Assembly (NCBI RefSeq): GCF_028283685.1
Contig: NZ_JAPWKF010000009.1
Coordinates: 147,384-211,383, forward strand
DNA: 64,000 nucleotides
Source of the DNA: Edaphobacter sp.
GTDB taxonomy: Bacteria; Acidobacteriota; Terriglobia; Terriglobales; Acidobacteriaceae
Reading direction: 5' to 3'
In this document: in pieces, positions 17,802 to 27,514 of the stretch
How the letters are laid out: every line of letters starts with the position of its first letter
How positions within the stretch are numbered: the first letter of the stretch is position 1
Made by a program: the position numbers and the translations under genes
Notes under the pieces: model-generated
What the model saw: only the letters and a program-made list of their open reading frames with translations
Told to the model about the DNA's origin: nothing
Databases searched by the model: none

Positions 17802-19493
17802 ATGAAAATAACAACCGCTCCTCTCAACCGCCGCGATCTCATCCTGGGAGCCACGTCCGCTGCATCGCTTGCGGCGATGCCTATTCGAGCTCAATCCGTA
17901 AAAGGGACGCTGCCATTCCTTGACCTTCGCGAGGCTCCAATATCTGTAGTCGCGTATGCAGGGGAGGGCAACGCGCGCGAATTGGCCCGTTCCGGCAGTG
18001 GATGGAGCTCCGGTGATGTAGTCGTCACCCTGGACATTGCACAGAAGGGAACTGTCGTATCGCTTGCCTCTCCGTCGATGGAGCTTACCCACCTACGGCT
18101 TCGCTGGAGCATTCAGCACCCCGAAGATATCGCGGTGCTGGGTGATGCCTGGGAACGCTCTTATGGGGATCTTGGCTGGCGCAATGTGGTTCCCGAACGT
18201 CCGTTGCCCTGGTACGCAGCGATTCATCGAGACGAGATAACTCACTGCTATGGAGTTCAGACGGGCGGTGCCAGCCTGGCTTTCTGGCAGGTTGATGCTG
18301 GGGGAGTTACGCTTTGGCTCGACGTGCGGAATGGAGGGAGCGGCCTTCTACTCGGAGCACGGATTCTTAAGGCGGCCACACTGATCGCTCGTCGCGGCGA
18401 GCGCGGGGAGTCGATTCACGCGGCACTGTCTTCCTTCTGTGGCAGCATGTGCCCTAAGCCTCGTCTGCCAAAGACGACCGTCTATGGATCCAACGACTGG
18501 TACTACGCCTACGGTAAAAACACCGCGGAAGGAATTCTCCGCGATGCTGAGCTGGTCGTCTCTCTTGCTCCTGCAGGCGGTCCGAAGCCTTTCGCCATCG
18601 TCGACGACGGCTGGCAAAACAAGCAGGCGTTCCCCGATATGGCAAAGCTTACAACGCAGATTCGTTCGAAAGGGGCGCAGCCAGGACTCTGGATTCGCCC
18701 ACTCCGGGCGCATGAGGGAACCAATCGCAAACTACTTCTTCCCGATGCTCGCTATGGACGGCGCGAGGACCGTTTCAACGACCTCGCCTTCGACCCCACG
18801 ATTCCGGAGGCGAACGAAGCCGCGGTCAATACTATGCGGGATGCCGTACGCTGGGGCAATGATCTGGTGAAGCATGACTTCTCGACCTATGAACTCTTCG
18901 GAGCGTGGGGAAGCGAGATGGGGCCATCGATCACAACGAGCGGCTGGCACTTTAACGATCGCTCACTTACCAACGCCGAGATCGTGCTCAACCTGTATCG
19001 CGATTTGCGTGAGGCTGCGGGCGAGCAGACGGTCATTGTCGGCTGCAACACGATCGGGCACCTCGCTGCTGGTCTGTTTGAGGCCAATCGAACCGGCGAT
19101 GACGTTAGCGGCAAAGCGTGGGAGCGCACCCGCCGCATGGGTGTCAATACGCTCGCTTTTCGGCTACCGCAGAACCGCGCCTTTTTTATTGCGGATGCCG
19201 ATTGCGTGCCAATCACCAAGGCCATTGCATGGCGGAAGACGCGTATGTGGCTTGACGCGGTGGCACGCAGCGGGACCGCGCTGATTGTCTCGGCCGAACC
19301 CGGCGCGGTCGATGCCGAGCAGCGTGAGAGCCTGCGGGAAGCCTTCGCTACGGCATCGGCAATCCCTGCCGGCGCTGCCGACGACATGCTTTTATGCAAT
19401 GCTCCACAGCACTGGACATGTCAGCAGGGTCGTCAGATAACGAAGGCCGCCTATCAGTGGGATGAGAACGGTGCATCGCCCTTCGCTATCTAA
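17802..19493 (+). CDS. Tat-exported GH36/GH27-like (clan GH-D) alpha-galactosidase-type hydrolase
   Basis: A 563-residue putative glycoside hydrolase. The twin-arginine signal is NRRDLILGATSAASLAAMP with cleavage near RAQS. After a beta-sandwich N-terminal half, a barrel shows VDDGWQ, the KHDF segment carrying the likely nucleophile Asp of clan GH-D (KxD motif), and RTGDDV with the likely acid/base Asp. I prefer ATG 17802 to the GTG one codon earlier. It lies alone between tRNA-Leu and dinB. Substrate unknown: alpha-galactoside is the family default, but related proteins act on other alpha-linked sugars. The clan is more certain than the substrate. Confidence 0.7.
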   Translation: MKITTAPLNRRDLILGATSAASLAAMPIRAQSVKGTLPFLDLREAPISVVAYAGEGNARELARSGSGWSSGDVVVTLDIAQKGTVVSLASPSMELTHLRLRWSIQHPEDIAVLGDAWERSYGDLGWRNVVPERPLPWYAAIHRDEITHCYGVQTGGASLAFWQVDAGGVTLWLDVRNGGSGLLLGARILKAATLIARRGERGESIHAALSSFCGSMCPKPRLPKTTVYGSNDWYYAYGKNTAEGILRDAELVVSLAPAGGPKPFAIVDDGWQNKQAFPDMAKLTTQIRSKGAQPGLWIRPLRAHEGTNRKLLLPDARYGRREDRFNDLAFDPTIPEANEAAVNTMRDAVRWGNDLVKHDFSTYELFGAWGSEMGPSITTSGWHFNDRSLTNAEIVLNLYRDLREAAGEQTVIVGCNTIGHLAAGLFEANRTGDDVSGKAWERTRRMGVNTLAFRLPQNRAFFIADADCVPITKAIAWRKTRMWLDAVARSGTALIVSAEPGAVDAEQRESLREAFATASAIPAGAADDMLLCNAPQHWTCQQGRQITKAAYQWDENGASPFAI

Positions 19494-19597
19494 AACGTGA
19501 AGGCGATGAATGCGTTTGATCTGCGCTTGAGCTGGCAAGCGAGACATCTGGGCGAACGTAAGGCGAATATGGGACAATCTTTAATGAGGATTTGAAC

Positions 19598-19735
19598 ATG
19601 CGGACACGAGCTCCTAGGACAGCATGGAAATCTGTCTTTCCGAAAGCAAACGGTCGTCCGCTCGTTATCGGAAGAGAGCTCTTGCGGGACGTATTCGCAG
19701 ATCACTACGGAACGTACAAGGTTTGTCATGAGTGA
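19598..19735 (+). CDS. Possible 45-residue upstream ORF overlapping dinB
   Basis: ATG 19598 is preceded by GAGGATT and runs 45 codons to TGA 19733-19735, overlapping the dinB start (ATG 19728) in another frame. The product is basic with no recognised domain. The overlap would permit translational coupling to dinB. No homology evidence; it may be chance. Confidence 0.3.
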   Translation: MRTRAPRTAWKSVFPKANGRPLVIGRELLRDVFADHYGTYKVCHE

Positions 19736-20849
19736 CGGCCGAGTCGGCGTGCTTGGTGCCCGCAAGATCGTTCATGTGGACATGGACGCCTTCTATGCGT
19801 CGGTGGAACAGCGAGACGATCCAGGTCTTCGTGGCCGCCCCGTGGTTGTTGCCTGGAAGGGCAAACGCTCTGTCGTGTGTGCGGCTTCTTATGAGGCGCG
19901 GCGGTTCGGTGTGCGCTCGGCGATGCCGGCTGTGAGTGCGGAGCGACTCTGCCCCGACGCGGTGTTTGTGCCTCCTGATTTTGTCCGCTACAAAGCTGTC
20001 TCGCAGGCGGTACGTGAAATTTTTCAGCGGCACACGGATGTCATCGAGCCTTTGTCTTTGGATGAGGCGTACCTCGATGTCACAACGAATAAGACGGGAC
20101 TGCCTACGGCTACTCGCGTTGCAAAGACCATCCGTCAACAGATTCGCGATGAACTGAATCTGACTGCTTCGGCGGGCGTCGCGCCGAACAAATTCCTGGC
20201 AAAGATCGCCTCCGACTGGCACAAGCCGAATGGGTTGTTCGTGATTCAGCCCCATGAGGTGCAGGAGTTTCTGCTCACCCTTCCGGTTGGACGCATCCCA
20301 GGCGTTGGAAAGGTCACAGAAGCGCGCATGGAGAAAGCAGGCATCAAGCTTGTAGGCGATATCTTCGTGATGGATCTCGCGGCACTCGAGTGTGAGTTCG
20401 GTAGCTATGCGTGGCGGCTGTATGAGCTGGCTCGCGGAATCGATCACAACCCCGTCGTCTCCAATCGCGTGCGTAAACAAATCTCAGCCGAAGATACGTT
20501 TCCGGACGATATTCCGCTGGCGGAATGCGAGGCACACATCCGTCGCCTGGCAGAAAGGGTTTGGGGCGCGTCGAAAGACAATGCGCGTGAGGCTAAGACG
20601 GTGGTGCTCAAGCTAAAGACCAAGGAATTTCAATCGCTCACGCGCAGCCTGACGTTACGCAGACCGATTCCCACTTGTGATGTTTTAGCGGCGACAGCAT
20701 GGGCGTTGTGCGAGAGGGTCACGCTTCCTCGTGAACAACTCTATCGCCTGGTAGGTGTCGGGCTCAGCAATTTTCTGCTGGAGCAAGAAGGTATGCGGAG
20801 TGAGACGGCGGTCGATGCGCCTTCATTGCTGTCGGAGATGCTTCAGTAA
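19728..20849 (+). CDS. dinB: Y-family DNA polymerase IV
   Basis: Error-prone translesion polymerase of 373 residues. The N-terminus carries the catalytic HVDMDAFYASVE, the substrate-binding segment SYEARRFGVRSAMP, and the second catalytic motif LSLDEAYLDVT. The thumb has helix-hairpin-helix-like GRIPGVGKVTEARM, and the C-terminus is the little-finger domain (KTVVLKLKTKEFQSLTRSLT). Length and motif order match DinB. A short C-terminal extension follows; I see no clear beta-clamp-binding peptide at the very end. I did not find a convincing LexA box upstream. Confidence 0.95.
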   Translation: MSDGRVGVLGARKIVHVDMDAFYASVEQRDDPGLRGRPVVVAWKGKRSVVCAASYEARRFGVRSAMPAVSAERLCPDAVFVPPDFVRYKAVSQAVREIFQRHTDVIEPLSLDEAYLDVTTNKTGLPTATRVAKTIRQQIRDELNLTASAGVAPNKFLAKIASDWHKPNGLFVIQPHEVQEFLLTLPVGRIPGVGKVTEARMEKAGIKLVGDIFVMDLAALECEFGSYAWRLYELARGIDHNPVVSNRVRKQISAEDTFPDDIPLAECEAHIRRLAERVWGASKDNAREAKTVVLKLKTKEFQSLTRSLTLRRPIPTCDVLAATAWALCERVTLPREQLYRLVGVGLSNFLLEQEGMRSETAVDAPSLLSEMLQ

Positions 20850-20941
20850 GAGGCGTCGGAGATGAAAACTGCTTTTCCTGATGCAAACGGGATGCTTTGT
20901 GACGGCGACCTCGTTTGTGAGGCGATGGGTCGTTTCTACGT

Positions 20942-23614
20942 TTACTCCGCACGAAGCGTCTCCAGCGGATTGGCATAAGCTGCGCGCATGGCGGGTAGAA
21001 GGCATGCGGCGGCAGCGCCCAGGAGCAGAAGTCCGGCAGCAGGCGCGAAGACCCACGGGGAGTGATTGCCTGCGGGCATCCAGTGGGCAAGCAGGTGTTG
21101 CGCTGCGAGGTGGATCGCAAATCCGGCGACGATGCCGCAGGCGATGGTGGCGAACATTGTGCTGGCGACGGTCCAAATGATGTGGCTGCGCTGAGCGCCG
21201 AGCGCCATGCGAATGCCAAGCTCATTGCGGCGTCGTCCCACGGCAAAGAGCACGGTGCTGGCGATGCCAAAGAGCGATAGCGAGAGCGCGAGGACGCCGA
21301 AGAAGGTGAACAGGACGGAGAACATATGCTGCTGCACCCAGACGGTCTGCCCGGTCAGGGCCTCGTCGAGGGTTCCGATCTCGTTGCCGAAGATGCGCTG
21401 TGACGCATTGACGTTGTGAAGCGCGGCGCGCAGTGGCCGTTCGAGGGTGCGTGGATCGGTCTCGGCGCGGAAGAAGATGCGTGTGGTGTACCACATGAAG
21501 GTGGAGTAGGGGACGTAGACGGCAGGAAAGACGGGGCGCTCCAGGCCATCGTTGCGCGCGTCGGCGACGACGCCTACGATCTGCCGCCATTCGCCACTGT
21601 TGGGTGAGGTGATGGTCTTGGAGCGCCCGTCGTTCCTGAGGCCGTCGGTGCGTATCTGCTGGCCGATGGGTTCACGTCCGCCGAGATAGCGCTGAACGAA
21701 GCTCTCGTTGACGATTGCCACGAAGTCGCCGCGACGATTTTCGTCGGCGGTCCAAAGGCGGCCGCGCGTGAGCGGGGTCTTCACGGTTGCAAAGAATTCG
21801 GGGCTGATGAGGTGTACGAGCGAAGGGTACTGCTCGGGCCTGGTCTGCTGGCCGAGCAGTTCGATGATGTACGGCTTGCCCATTCCACCGAAGGGCTGCG
21901 AGGGAGGGATGAAGCTTGAGAGGATGCTGGCGGACTGAACGCCGGGAACGGCGGCGACTGCGTTGCGCAACTGCTCGATGTAGCTTGTGTAGGCAGGCTG
22001 GTTCTTGTTGGGATCCCATTTGAGCGGCACGGAGACGAACCCGACGTTGTGCGGATCGTAACCGAGCTTCATCGAAGTCAGCCGCATGAATCCGGTGACG
22101 GCGGCTCCTGCGACGCCGAGCAGCAGCAGCGTAAGCGCAACCTGGGCGCCGATGAGCATGTTGAGTGAATGGCCGCCGCTGGAGCTGAGTGTTCGCGAGC
22201 GGGACTGGATCATCTGCGAGACGTCGGGACGCGAAAACCGCAGAGCAGGGGCAAGACCGAAGAGGATGCCGGTGATGAGCGCGAGCGCGATGGAGAAAGC
22301 GAGGATGCGCCAGTTCATGCCGATGGCGGCTTCCTGCGGAAAGATGCCGGGCATGAGCTTGAGTGGAAGGTTTGCGAGCCAGAAAGAGAGCGCCGTGCCG
22401 AGCGCGGCACCGATGAAGGCGATGGCGAGGGACTCGATGAGCAGCTGGCGCATGAGTCTCAGGCGACTGGCGCCGATCGCGGCTCGGATGGAAAGCTCGT
22501 GCTGGCGTGCTTCGCCGCGAGCGAGCAGAAGGACGGAGCAGTTGGCGCAGCCTATGAGCAGGAGAAAGACAACGGAGGCGAAGAGGAGCTTCACGGCCTG
22601 ACCGGTGCGATGCATGTAGGGTGCTGCGATGGGCTCGACGTTGACATGGAAGTCGTCAGGGAAGTGCAGTGGCGTCTGCTGCTTGAAATGTTTGACGTAG
22701 GCCTGGAACTCTTCGCCGGCTGTTGCTGGCGTGACGCCGCGACGCAGCTTGATGAGTGGGAACAACGCGGGGGCGCGTGATGCGCTCCACGGAACGTAGG
22801 CGTCGACGTTGCCGACGGTCTCGGTAAAGGCGAAGCGGGCAGGCATGACGCCGATGATGGTGAGGTCGGTATGACTGAGCTGTAACGTGTGTCCAATGAC
22901 AGACGGGTCGCCTCCAAATCGGCGCTGCCAGTATTTGTAGCCGAGGACGATGACGTTGCCGGAGCCGTCGGACGGCCGCAGTCCACGGCCGAGTAGAGCG
23001 TTGACGCCCAGGAAGTCATTCATGTTGGGCGTGACGTAGGCGGTGCCCACGTCTTCGGGAAAAGCACCGCCGGTTTCAGGCTGAGCGCCGAGCATGAAGC
23101 CCAGTACGCTGTCGACGGACTTTGCTTTGAGGAAGCTCTCATACTGTGCAGGCTCAAGCGCGAACCATGTCGGCACCAGCGGCTGCTTCAGATCGATGAG
23201 TGACGGGTTGACGATACGCTCGGCGTCGACATAGGGGAAGGGATGAAGCAGTGCGGAGTCGATGAGATTGAAGATCGCGGTGGTGGCACCGATCCCAAGC
23301 GCGAGCGAGATGACGGCGGCAAACGAGATCATCGGATGACGATAGAGAGAGCGAAAACCGTAGCGAATGTCGCTGCCGATCTCGTACAGCGGCCGCAGGC
23401 CGATCGCCGCGCGGTATTTTTCCTTCTGCACATCGGCGCGGCCGAAGGCGATCTTTGCCTGGCGCATAGCTTCAGAAGGCTCGACTCCGTTTTCGATGAG
23501 GTGGTCGGCATGGGCGTTGAGGTGAAACTCAAGCTCTTGCTGAACTTCGCGGTCGATCTGCGAACGGTGTGCGAGGGCCTGCCACCAGGAGCGGATACGG
23601 GAGCGCAGGCTCAT
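20942..23614 (-). CDS. ADOP-type ABC transporter permease (MacB/FtsX-like, orphan)
   Basis: An 890-residue inner-membrane permease of the acidobacterial duplicated orphan permease type: a fused duplicate of FtsX-like and MacB periplasmic-core domains with no ATPase next to it. The start is ATG 23614, which overlaps the padR stop as ATGA (23611-23614), rather than the longer frame. The N-terminal 60 residues are a cytoplasmic helical segment (IDREVQQELEFHLNAHADHL). The first core begins with SFAAVISLALGIGATTAIFN. Helical FtsX regions follow near residues 370-510 and 770-885, with characteristic ELGIRMALGA and ELSIRAAIGASRLRLMRQLL. Substrate unknown; likely macrolide-exporter-like or lipoprotein-related. 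Confidence 0.88.
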   Translation of the reverse strand: MSLRSRIRSWWQALAHRSQIDREVQQELEFHLNAHADHLIENGVEPSEAMRQAKIAFGRADVQKEKYRAAIGLRPLYEIGSDIRYGFRSLYRHPMISFAAVISLALGIGATTAIFNLIDSALLHPFPYVDAERIVNPSLIDLKQPLVPTWFALEPAQYESFLKAKSVDSVLGFMLGAQPETGGAFPEDVGTAYVTPNMNDFLGVNALLGRGLRPSDGSGNVIVLGYKYWQRRFGGDPSVIGHTLQLSHTDLTIIGVMPARFAFTETVGNVDAYVPWSASRAPALFPLIKLRRGVTPATAGEEFQAYVKHFKQQTPLHFPDDFHVNVEPIAAPYMHRTGQAVKLLFASVVFLLLIGCANCSVLLLARGEARQHELSIRAAIGASRLRLMRQLLIESLAIAFIGAALGTALSFWLANLPLKLMPGIFPQEAAIGMNWRILAFSIALALITGILFGLAPALRFSRPDVSQMIQSRSRTLSSSGGHSLNMLIGAQVALTLLLLGVAGAAVTGFMRLTSMKLGYDPHNVGFVSVPLKWDPNKNQPAYTSYIEQLRNAVAAVPGVQSASILSSFIPPSQPFGGMGKPYIIELLGQQTRPEQYPSLVHLISPEFFATVKTPLTRGRLWTADENRRGDFVAIVNESFVQRYLGGREPIGQQIRTDGLRNDGRSKTITSPNSGEWRQIVGVVADARNDGLERPVFPAVYVPYSTFMWYTTRIFFRAETDPRTLERPLRAALHNVNASQRIFGNEIGTLDEALTGQTVWVQQHMFSVLFTFFGVLALSLSLFGIASTVLFAVGRRRNELGIRMALGAQRSHIIWTVASTMFATIACGIVAGFAIHLAAQHLLAHWMPAGNHSPWVFAPAAGLLLLGAAAACLLPAMRAAYANPLETLRAE

Positions 23615-23952
23615 AGCGTCTCCGGTGTGGCGCTCAGCACAGTGCCGACAACATCGGTCATCTGGGCCCACTTCTCGGTTTCGAGCCTGAGCTGCTTCCG
23701 GCCGGCGGCGGTCAGTTGATAAAACTTGGCCCGGCGATTGTTCTCCGATGAGCCCCATTCGGATGCAATCAGGCCTTTATGCTCCATGCGATAGAGCGCG
23801 ATATAGAAGGAGCCCTGCGGGATTTCGAGCTTGCCGCCTGCAATCTGCTGGATGCGCAGCAGGATGCCGTAACCGTGCAGTTTGCCAAGCGAGACGGATT
23901 TGAGGATCAGCACCTCAAGCGTGCCTTGCAATAGATCCACTTTACGGCCCAT
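23611..23952 (-). CDS. PadR-family transcriptional regulator
   Basis: A 113-residue PadR winged-helix regulator with the start of the family signature LLQGTLEVLILKSVSLGKLHGYGI and recognition-helix region LEIPQGSFYIALYRMEHKGLI. It is co-transcribed and overlapping with the ADOP permease, the usual arrangement in Acidobacteriota, so it probably controls permease expression. A 23-bp palindrome over its own ribosome binding site suggests autoregulation. Confidence 0.92.
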   Translation of the reverse strand: MGRKVDLLQGTLEVLILKSVSLGKLHGYGILLRIQQIAGGKLEIPQGSFYIALYRMEHKGLIASEWGSSENNRRAKFYQLTAAGRKQLRLETEKWAQMTDVVGTVLSATPETL

Positions 23953-23959
23953 GTCGACG

Positions 23960-23982
23960 CTCTCCTATTGAGAATAGGAGAG
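23960..23982. promoter_or_regulatory. Probable PadR autoregulatory operator overlapping the padR RBS
   Basis: CTCTCCTATT and AATAGGAGAG are perfect 10-bp arms with a 3-nt centre, 8 nt upstream of the padR start on the minus strand. The proximal arm supplies the GGAG ribosome binding site, so a bound repressor or an RNA hairpin could both block expression. Confidence 0.65.
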
Positions 23983-24167
23983 TAAGCCTTAGTAGGTTTT
24001 CCAGTCAAGGCCCGGTTAGACTTTTGCGAGGACGCGGGAAGCAATGTCCAGTCTGATCTCAATGGCGATGCGGTCTATAAAGGGAAGAGGGGACAGCTAG
24101 ATCTTTCTATGTGCGGATCCATAGAGGATGCGGATCATAGATGATGAGATGTGGAGCAGATAGCCGA

Positions 24168-25001
24168 TTAGTAAAAAGTACTTTGTTCGCGGGGCTTGTC
24201 TTTGATGCCAAGTGGCTCGAGCAGCGCTTTGGCGCCCATCTTCATGAGGCCGAGCTCGGTGACAGACTGAAAGAACTGGAAGCCCTGCGAGTGGAAGCGC
24301 TTGACCTCTTCTGCGCTACCGGCAGGGCGACCCAGCCACTTGCCATGACGTTTGGCAGAGGCGACGATCTTCGCGATGGCTTCATCGAGCAACGGCTCTT
24401 GCTGACGGCCGCGTAGACCGAGTGAGAAAGAGAGGTCGCTGACACCGATGAAGAGCACATCGATACCCGGAGTGGCTGCGATCTCTTCGATCTGCTCTAC
24501 GCCGCAGGCCTCTTCGATTACACAGACAACGAGGACATTCGCGTCGGCGGAATCGTAGTAATTGCCGGGCGCGGGCCAGGTTGTCGCCGCAAGCCCTGCG
24601 CCGGAACCACGGCGGCCGAAAGGAGGATAGTGGCAGCCCTGTGCCGCAATGCGGGCGCGCTCAACGCTGGAGATGAAAGGGAAGATAACGCCCTGTACTC
24701 CTTGATCGAGCACACGTTTAGAGAGCCACAACTCTGCCCACGGAACGCGCGCGAAGGCAGGAACAGTAAGGCCACGAGTCGCAAGCACAAGGGTGCGCAG
24801 TGATTCCAGGGAGAAGGAGGAGTGCTCCATCTCGACCCAGAGAAAGTGAAAGCCGAGTGTGGCAGCGTAGGCAGCGGTTTCGACGTTGTTGGAGCTCACC
24901 GTCATGCCGATAACGTAGTCGCCCGCCTTGAGACGCTCGCGAACGACACTCCATGTATCGGTCGAGACGGGATGCAGGTCTGCACGGTAATCGTTGCCCA
25001 T
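24168..25001 (-). CDS. HpcH/HpaI-family class II aldolase (2-keto-3-deoxy sugar acid type)
   Basis: A 277-residue aldolase/citrate-lyase fold enzyme that probably splits a 2-keto-3-deoxy sugar acid into pyruvate plus an aldehyde using a divalent metal. Features include FLWVEMEHSSFSLE with a metal-ligand Glu, the FGRRGSGAG loop, VVCVIEEACGVEQIEEIAA and GIDVLFIGVSDLSFSLG, as in GarL/RhmA relatives. Its Shine-Dalgarno AAGGAG lies in the last codons of the upstream hydrolase gene, 3 nt separating the ORFs. It is the third gene of the receptor-hydrolase-aldolase operon, which suggests that a sugar acid from the hydrolase feeds it. Exact substrate unknown. Confidence 0.85.
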   Translation of the reverse strand: MGNDYRADLHPVSTDTWSVVRERLKAGDYVIGMTVSSNNVETAAYAATLGFHFLWVEMEHSSFSLESLRTLVLATRGLTVPAFARVPWAELWLSKRVLDQGVQGVIFPFISSVERARIAAQGCHYPPFGRRGSGAGLAATTWPAPGNYYDSADANVLVVCVIEEACGVEQIEEIAATPGIDVLFIGVSDLSFSLGLRGRQQEPLLDEAIAKIVASAKRHGKWLGRPAGSAEEVKRFHSQGFQFFQSVTELGLMKMGAKALLEPLGIKDKPREQSTFY

Positions 25002-25004
25002 GAG

Positions 25005-27494
25005 TTATGCTCCTTTCTTTACGACGGGCTTCAGCATAACCTCGGCGAGCTGGCAGCCGCGCCCGTTTCCTCCGAGACCGGACTCGCGAGTCCATGTGAG
25101 CAGTAGATCGCCATTGGCCGTGGCGGCGCGAGGCACGGCGAAGGTCTGCGGTTCGGGTGGCCATGGGCGCAGCTGCAGCGGGTGAATCTCTATGTCATCG
25201 TTTGCGACGAGACGCGTCTTGACGCCGCGGGAGTCACCGGAGATGACGACAACAAGGCTGTATTCAACGTCAGGATCGAGGCCTGTATAACGCATCTTTA
25301 ATGGCGCCTCGTAGAGACTCTCGGCCCAGTGCTTCCAGGCCATGGGCGCGTTTGCGCCGTAGTGATCGGGGTAGCTGGTGCCGACGTGCGGCGAACGGCG
25401 GAAGTCGAAGTCACTGTCGGCGTCTTCGATGACGAGATGAGGACGGTTCGTGATATTGCCCAGCTCGTCGTAGAATCCACCGGGACCGGGGTCAGTCCTG
25501 TTGAGAAGCGTGCGGAGAGCGTCGATCTTGGTCTCCTGGACTTCGATCCTGCTGATGTTGCTGAGCTGCTTCTGAAAGTATGGGCCGTCGGTGACGGGAT
25601 GATCAATGGTGTCGAGAGGCGCACCGCGATCGACGGCCTCGCCCTGAAATCGTTCGACGGCCAGCTGCTGATGGATGCTCTGCAGCAAGGCGTAGCCAAG
25701 CTCGGCGATACGGGTACGGAGCGCAGGCGCGACCTGGGTGACGGCGCATTTTCGTAGGATCTCCTGCGCCTCGTCTATGAGGTTTTGCGGATCGATTCCG
25801 TTGGCCGGCTCTTGAGCGGGCTTGTTGCCGATGCCCCAGGGGACGGTGGCGAAGCCAAAGTCTTCGATCCGACCGAGGATACCTTGCGCACGAGCAAGCT
25901 CTCCGCTCTCATGCAGAAGGCGTTGCCGAACATAGGCATCACAGCATGCACGGAACATGGCCTGCTGCCAGCGCCAGTTCTCGAGCACAAAGGGAGAGGC
26001 GGTCCTCTCGATGGAGAAGAACTTGGACATCGTGACATCCACCAGTTCATTGGCGGCCAGCGGACCGATCCAGTTCTGTTCGAGATCGAGCAGGCCCTGC
26101 GCGTAAGCAGAGCCATCGCTTGCGCCGATGATGAAGCGGCCGAAGTCGCGCAAGGCCGTGGAGATGGATGTGACCGGGTCCCAGGCCAGCAGACTCCAGA
26201 GAAATTTGTTGACGTCGTCGTTGCAGCCTTCCGAGTAGCTGACGAAGCCGACGGTGTGGCGCAGCTCGGAGCGAAGGATGGCGGCTTCCGCAAGTGGCCG
26301 CGGGTTGATGATCTCGCGGCCTTCGGTGATGGCGAATGCGATGTCCCAGTTATTGATGGAGTACTGCGACTGAATACTGTGTGTGATGTCGGGATAAAAA
26401 CGAATGGGTAGTCTGGCTGGCAGCGATTTTCGCAGATCGTCGATGGAGCTGCGGTTTTGCGGTCCATAGACGATGCCATCGAGCCAGGTGAGGGTGTGCG
26501 GGTCCTTGACGATCTGGTAGAACTCTTCCATCCATGCTGCGTTGAATGATTGCGGGGACATCCACATCTGCAGCTGCGGATGTGTCTTGCGAAGGTTGGC
26601 CTTCTCTTTTTCGAGCAGAGCCATCATGTACTTTGGCTCGGTGTGGCCGGGATCGCCGCCGGGAACGAAGACAGCGTCGACGCGCGGAAGATCGTGAAGG
26701 ACTGCGGCCCAGTCGGAGATCTCGGACTCCACGGTCTTGGGATCGCCATAGTCTTTGGCCATCGCGGGATACCAGACAGAGACGTCAAGGCCGTATTTAT
26801 CGCAGATGCGTGACATCTCGATCATCATCTTCTGCGGAGGAATGGGAAAGTGCGGGCTGTCGGGCAGATCGTCGGAGATGGGGGGAAGCAATTCGACCGT
26901 GTTGGTGCCGAAGATAGCGAGTTCGCGGATGTACTGATCCCACATCTCGACGGTCCAGGCATCGTAGGCATTGGTCTTGGGGCGATAGCCGAGCTGATGG
27001 CCGCGGACGGCGTAATGCGGTGAGCTGGTGAGGTTGAGCGTTTTGAGATTGGCGGAGACGGAGCGCCGATCGAGCCTGCACAGGCGGAGCAGTTTGCCGG
27101 TGCCAAATATAAGTCCGCGTTCATCGCTGCCGCAGACCGCGATCCAGCCACTGCCACTGGCGATGGCATAAGACTCGGGGGGTAGCTTGCCGGCCTGCGC
27201 AGCGACAGAGGAGACCTTGTCGCCGAGTGAATGCCAGGTCGCTCGTGTGCCGAGGTAGATCTTTACCGCGCCTTCAGTGCCGATGTTCCACTCGACGCCG
27301 CATCGCTTCATGATCTCTTCGGTTAACATCTCGGCGGCTACGCGTTCGCGTCTGGAGGGCGAAGGTTGCAGGACGACAGAGACACTGTTCAGCTCTGTAA
27401 GCCCTGCGTCGAGTGCATGCAGCAGGCGGCTGCTCCCAATGCCGGAGACGGCCGCAGCGGCTACGGTTCCCTGTAGGAAGGATCTTCTCTTCAT
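25005..27494 (-). CDS. Exported glycoside-hydrolase-like protein with GH67-type N-terminal domain
   Basis: An 829-residue protein with a twin-arginine-like signal (KRRSFLQGTVAAAAVSG). Residues about 35-150 resemble the alpha-glucuronidase N-terminal domain, including SDERGLIFGTGKLLRL. A barrel-like region starts near 165 with VRGHQLGYRPKTNAYDAW and ELAIFGTNTVELLPP and contains conserved-looking acidic clusters (PGGDPGHTEP, WLDGIVYGPQ). The C-terminal 250 residues look helical then beta-rich. I cannot name catalytic residues. It sits 20 nt after the TonB receptor with a good AAGGAG, in one operon with the aldolase. An activity on a uronic-acid-containing glycan is a reasonable guess from the N-terminal domain and the downstream aldolase. 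Confidence 0.65.
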   Translation of the reverse strand: MKRRSFLQGTVAAAAVSGIGSSRLLHALDAGLTELNSVSVVLQPSPSRRERVAAEMLTEEIMKRCGVEWNIGTEGAVKIYLGTRATWHSLGDKVSSVAAQAGKLPPESYAIASGSGWIAVCGSDERGLIFGTGKLLRLCRLDRRSVSANLKTLNLTSSPHYAVRGHQLGYRPKTNAYDAWTVEMWDQYIRELAIFGTNTVELLPPISDDLPDSPHFPIPPQKMMIEMSRICDKYGLDVSVWYPAMAKDYGDPKTVESEISDWAAVLHDLPRVDAVFVPGGDPGHTEPKYMMALLEKEKANLRKTHPQLQMWMSPQSFNAAWMEEFYQIVKDPHTLTWLDGIVYGPQNRSSIDDLRKSLPARLPIRFYPDITHSIQSQYSINNWDIAFAITEGREIINPRPLAEAAILRSELRHTVGFVSYSEGCNDDVNKFLWSLLAWDPVTSISTALRDFGRFIIGASDGSAYAQGLLDLEQNWIGPLAANELVDVTMSKFFSIERTASPFVLENWRWQQAMFRACCDAYVRQRLLHESGELARAQGILGRIEDFGFATVPWGIGNKPAQEPANGIDPQNLIDEAQEILRKCAVTQVAPALRTRIAELGYALLQSIHQQLAVERFQGEAVDRGAPLDTIDHPVTDGPYFQKQLSNISRIEVQETKIDALRTLLNRTDPGPGGFYDELGNITNRPHLVIEDADSDFDFRRSPHVGTSYPDHYGANAPMAWKHWAESLYEAPLKMRYTGLDPDVEYSLVVVISGDSRGVKTRLVANDDIEIHPLQLRPWPPEPQTFAVPRAATANGDLLLTWTRESGLGGNGRGCQLAEVMLKPVVKKGA

Positions 27495-27514
27495 CGTTCT
27501 TTCTCCTTGAAGGA

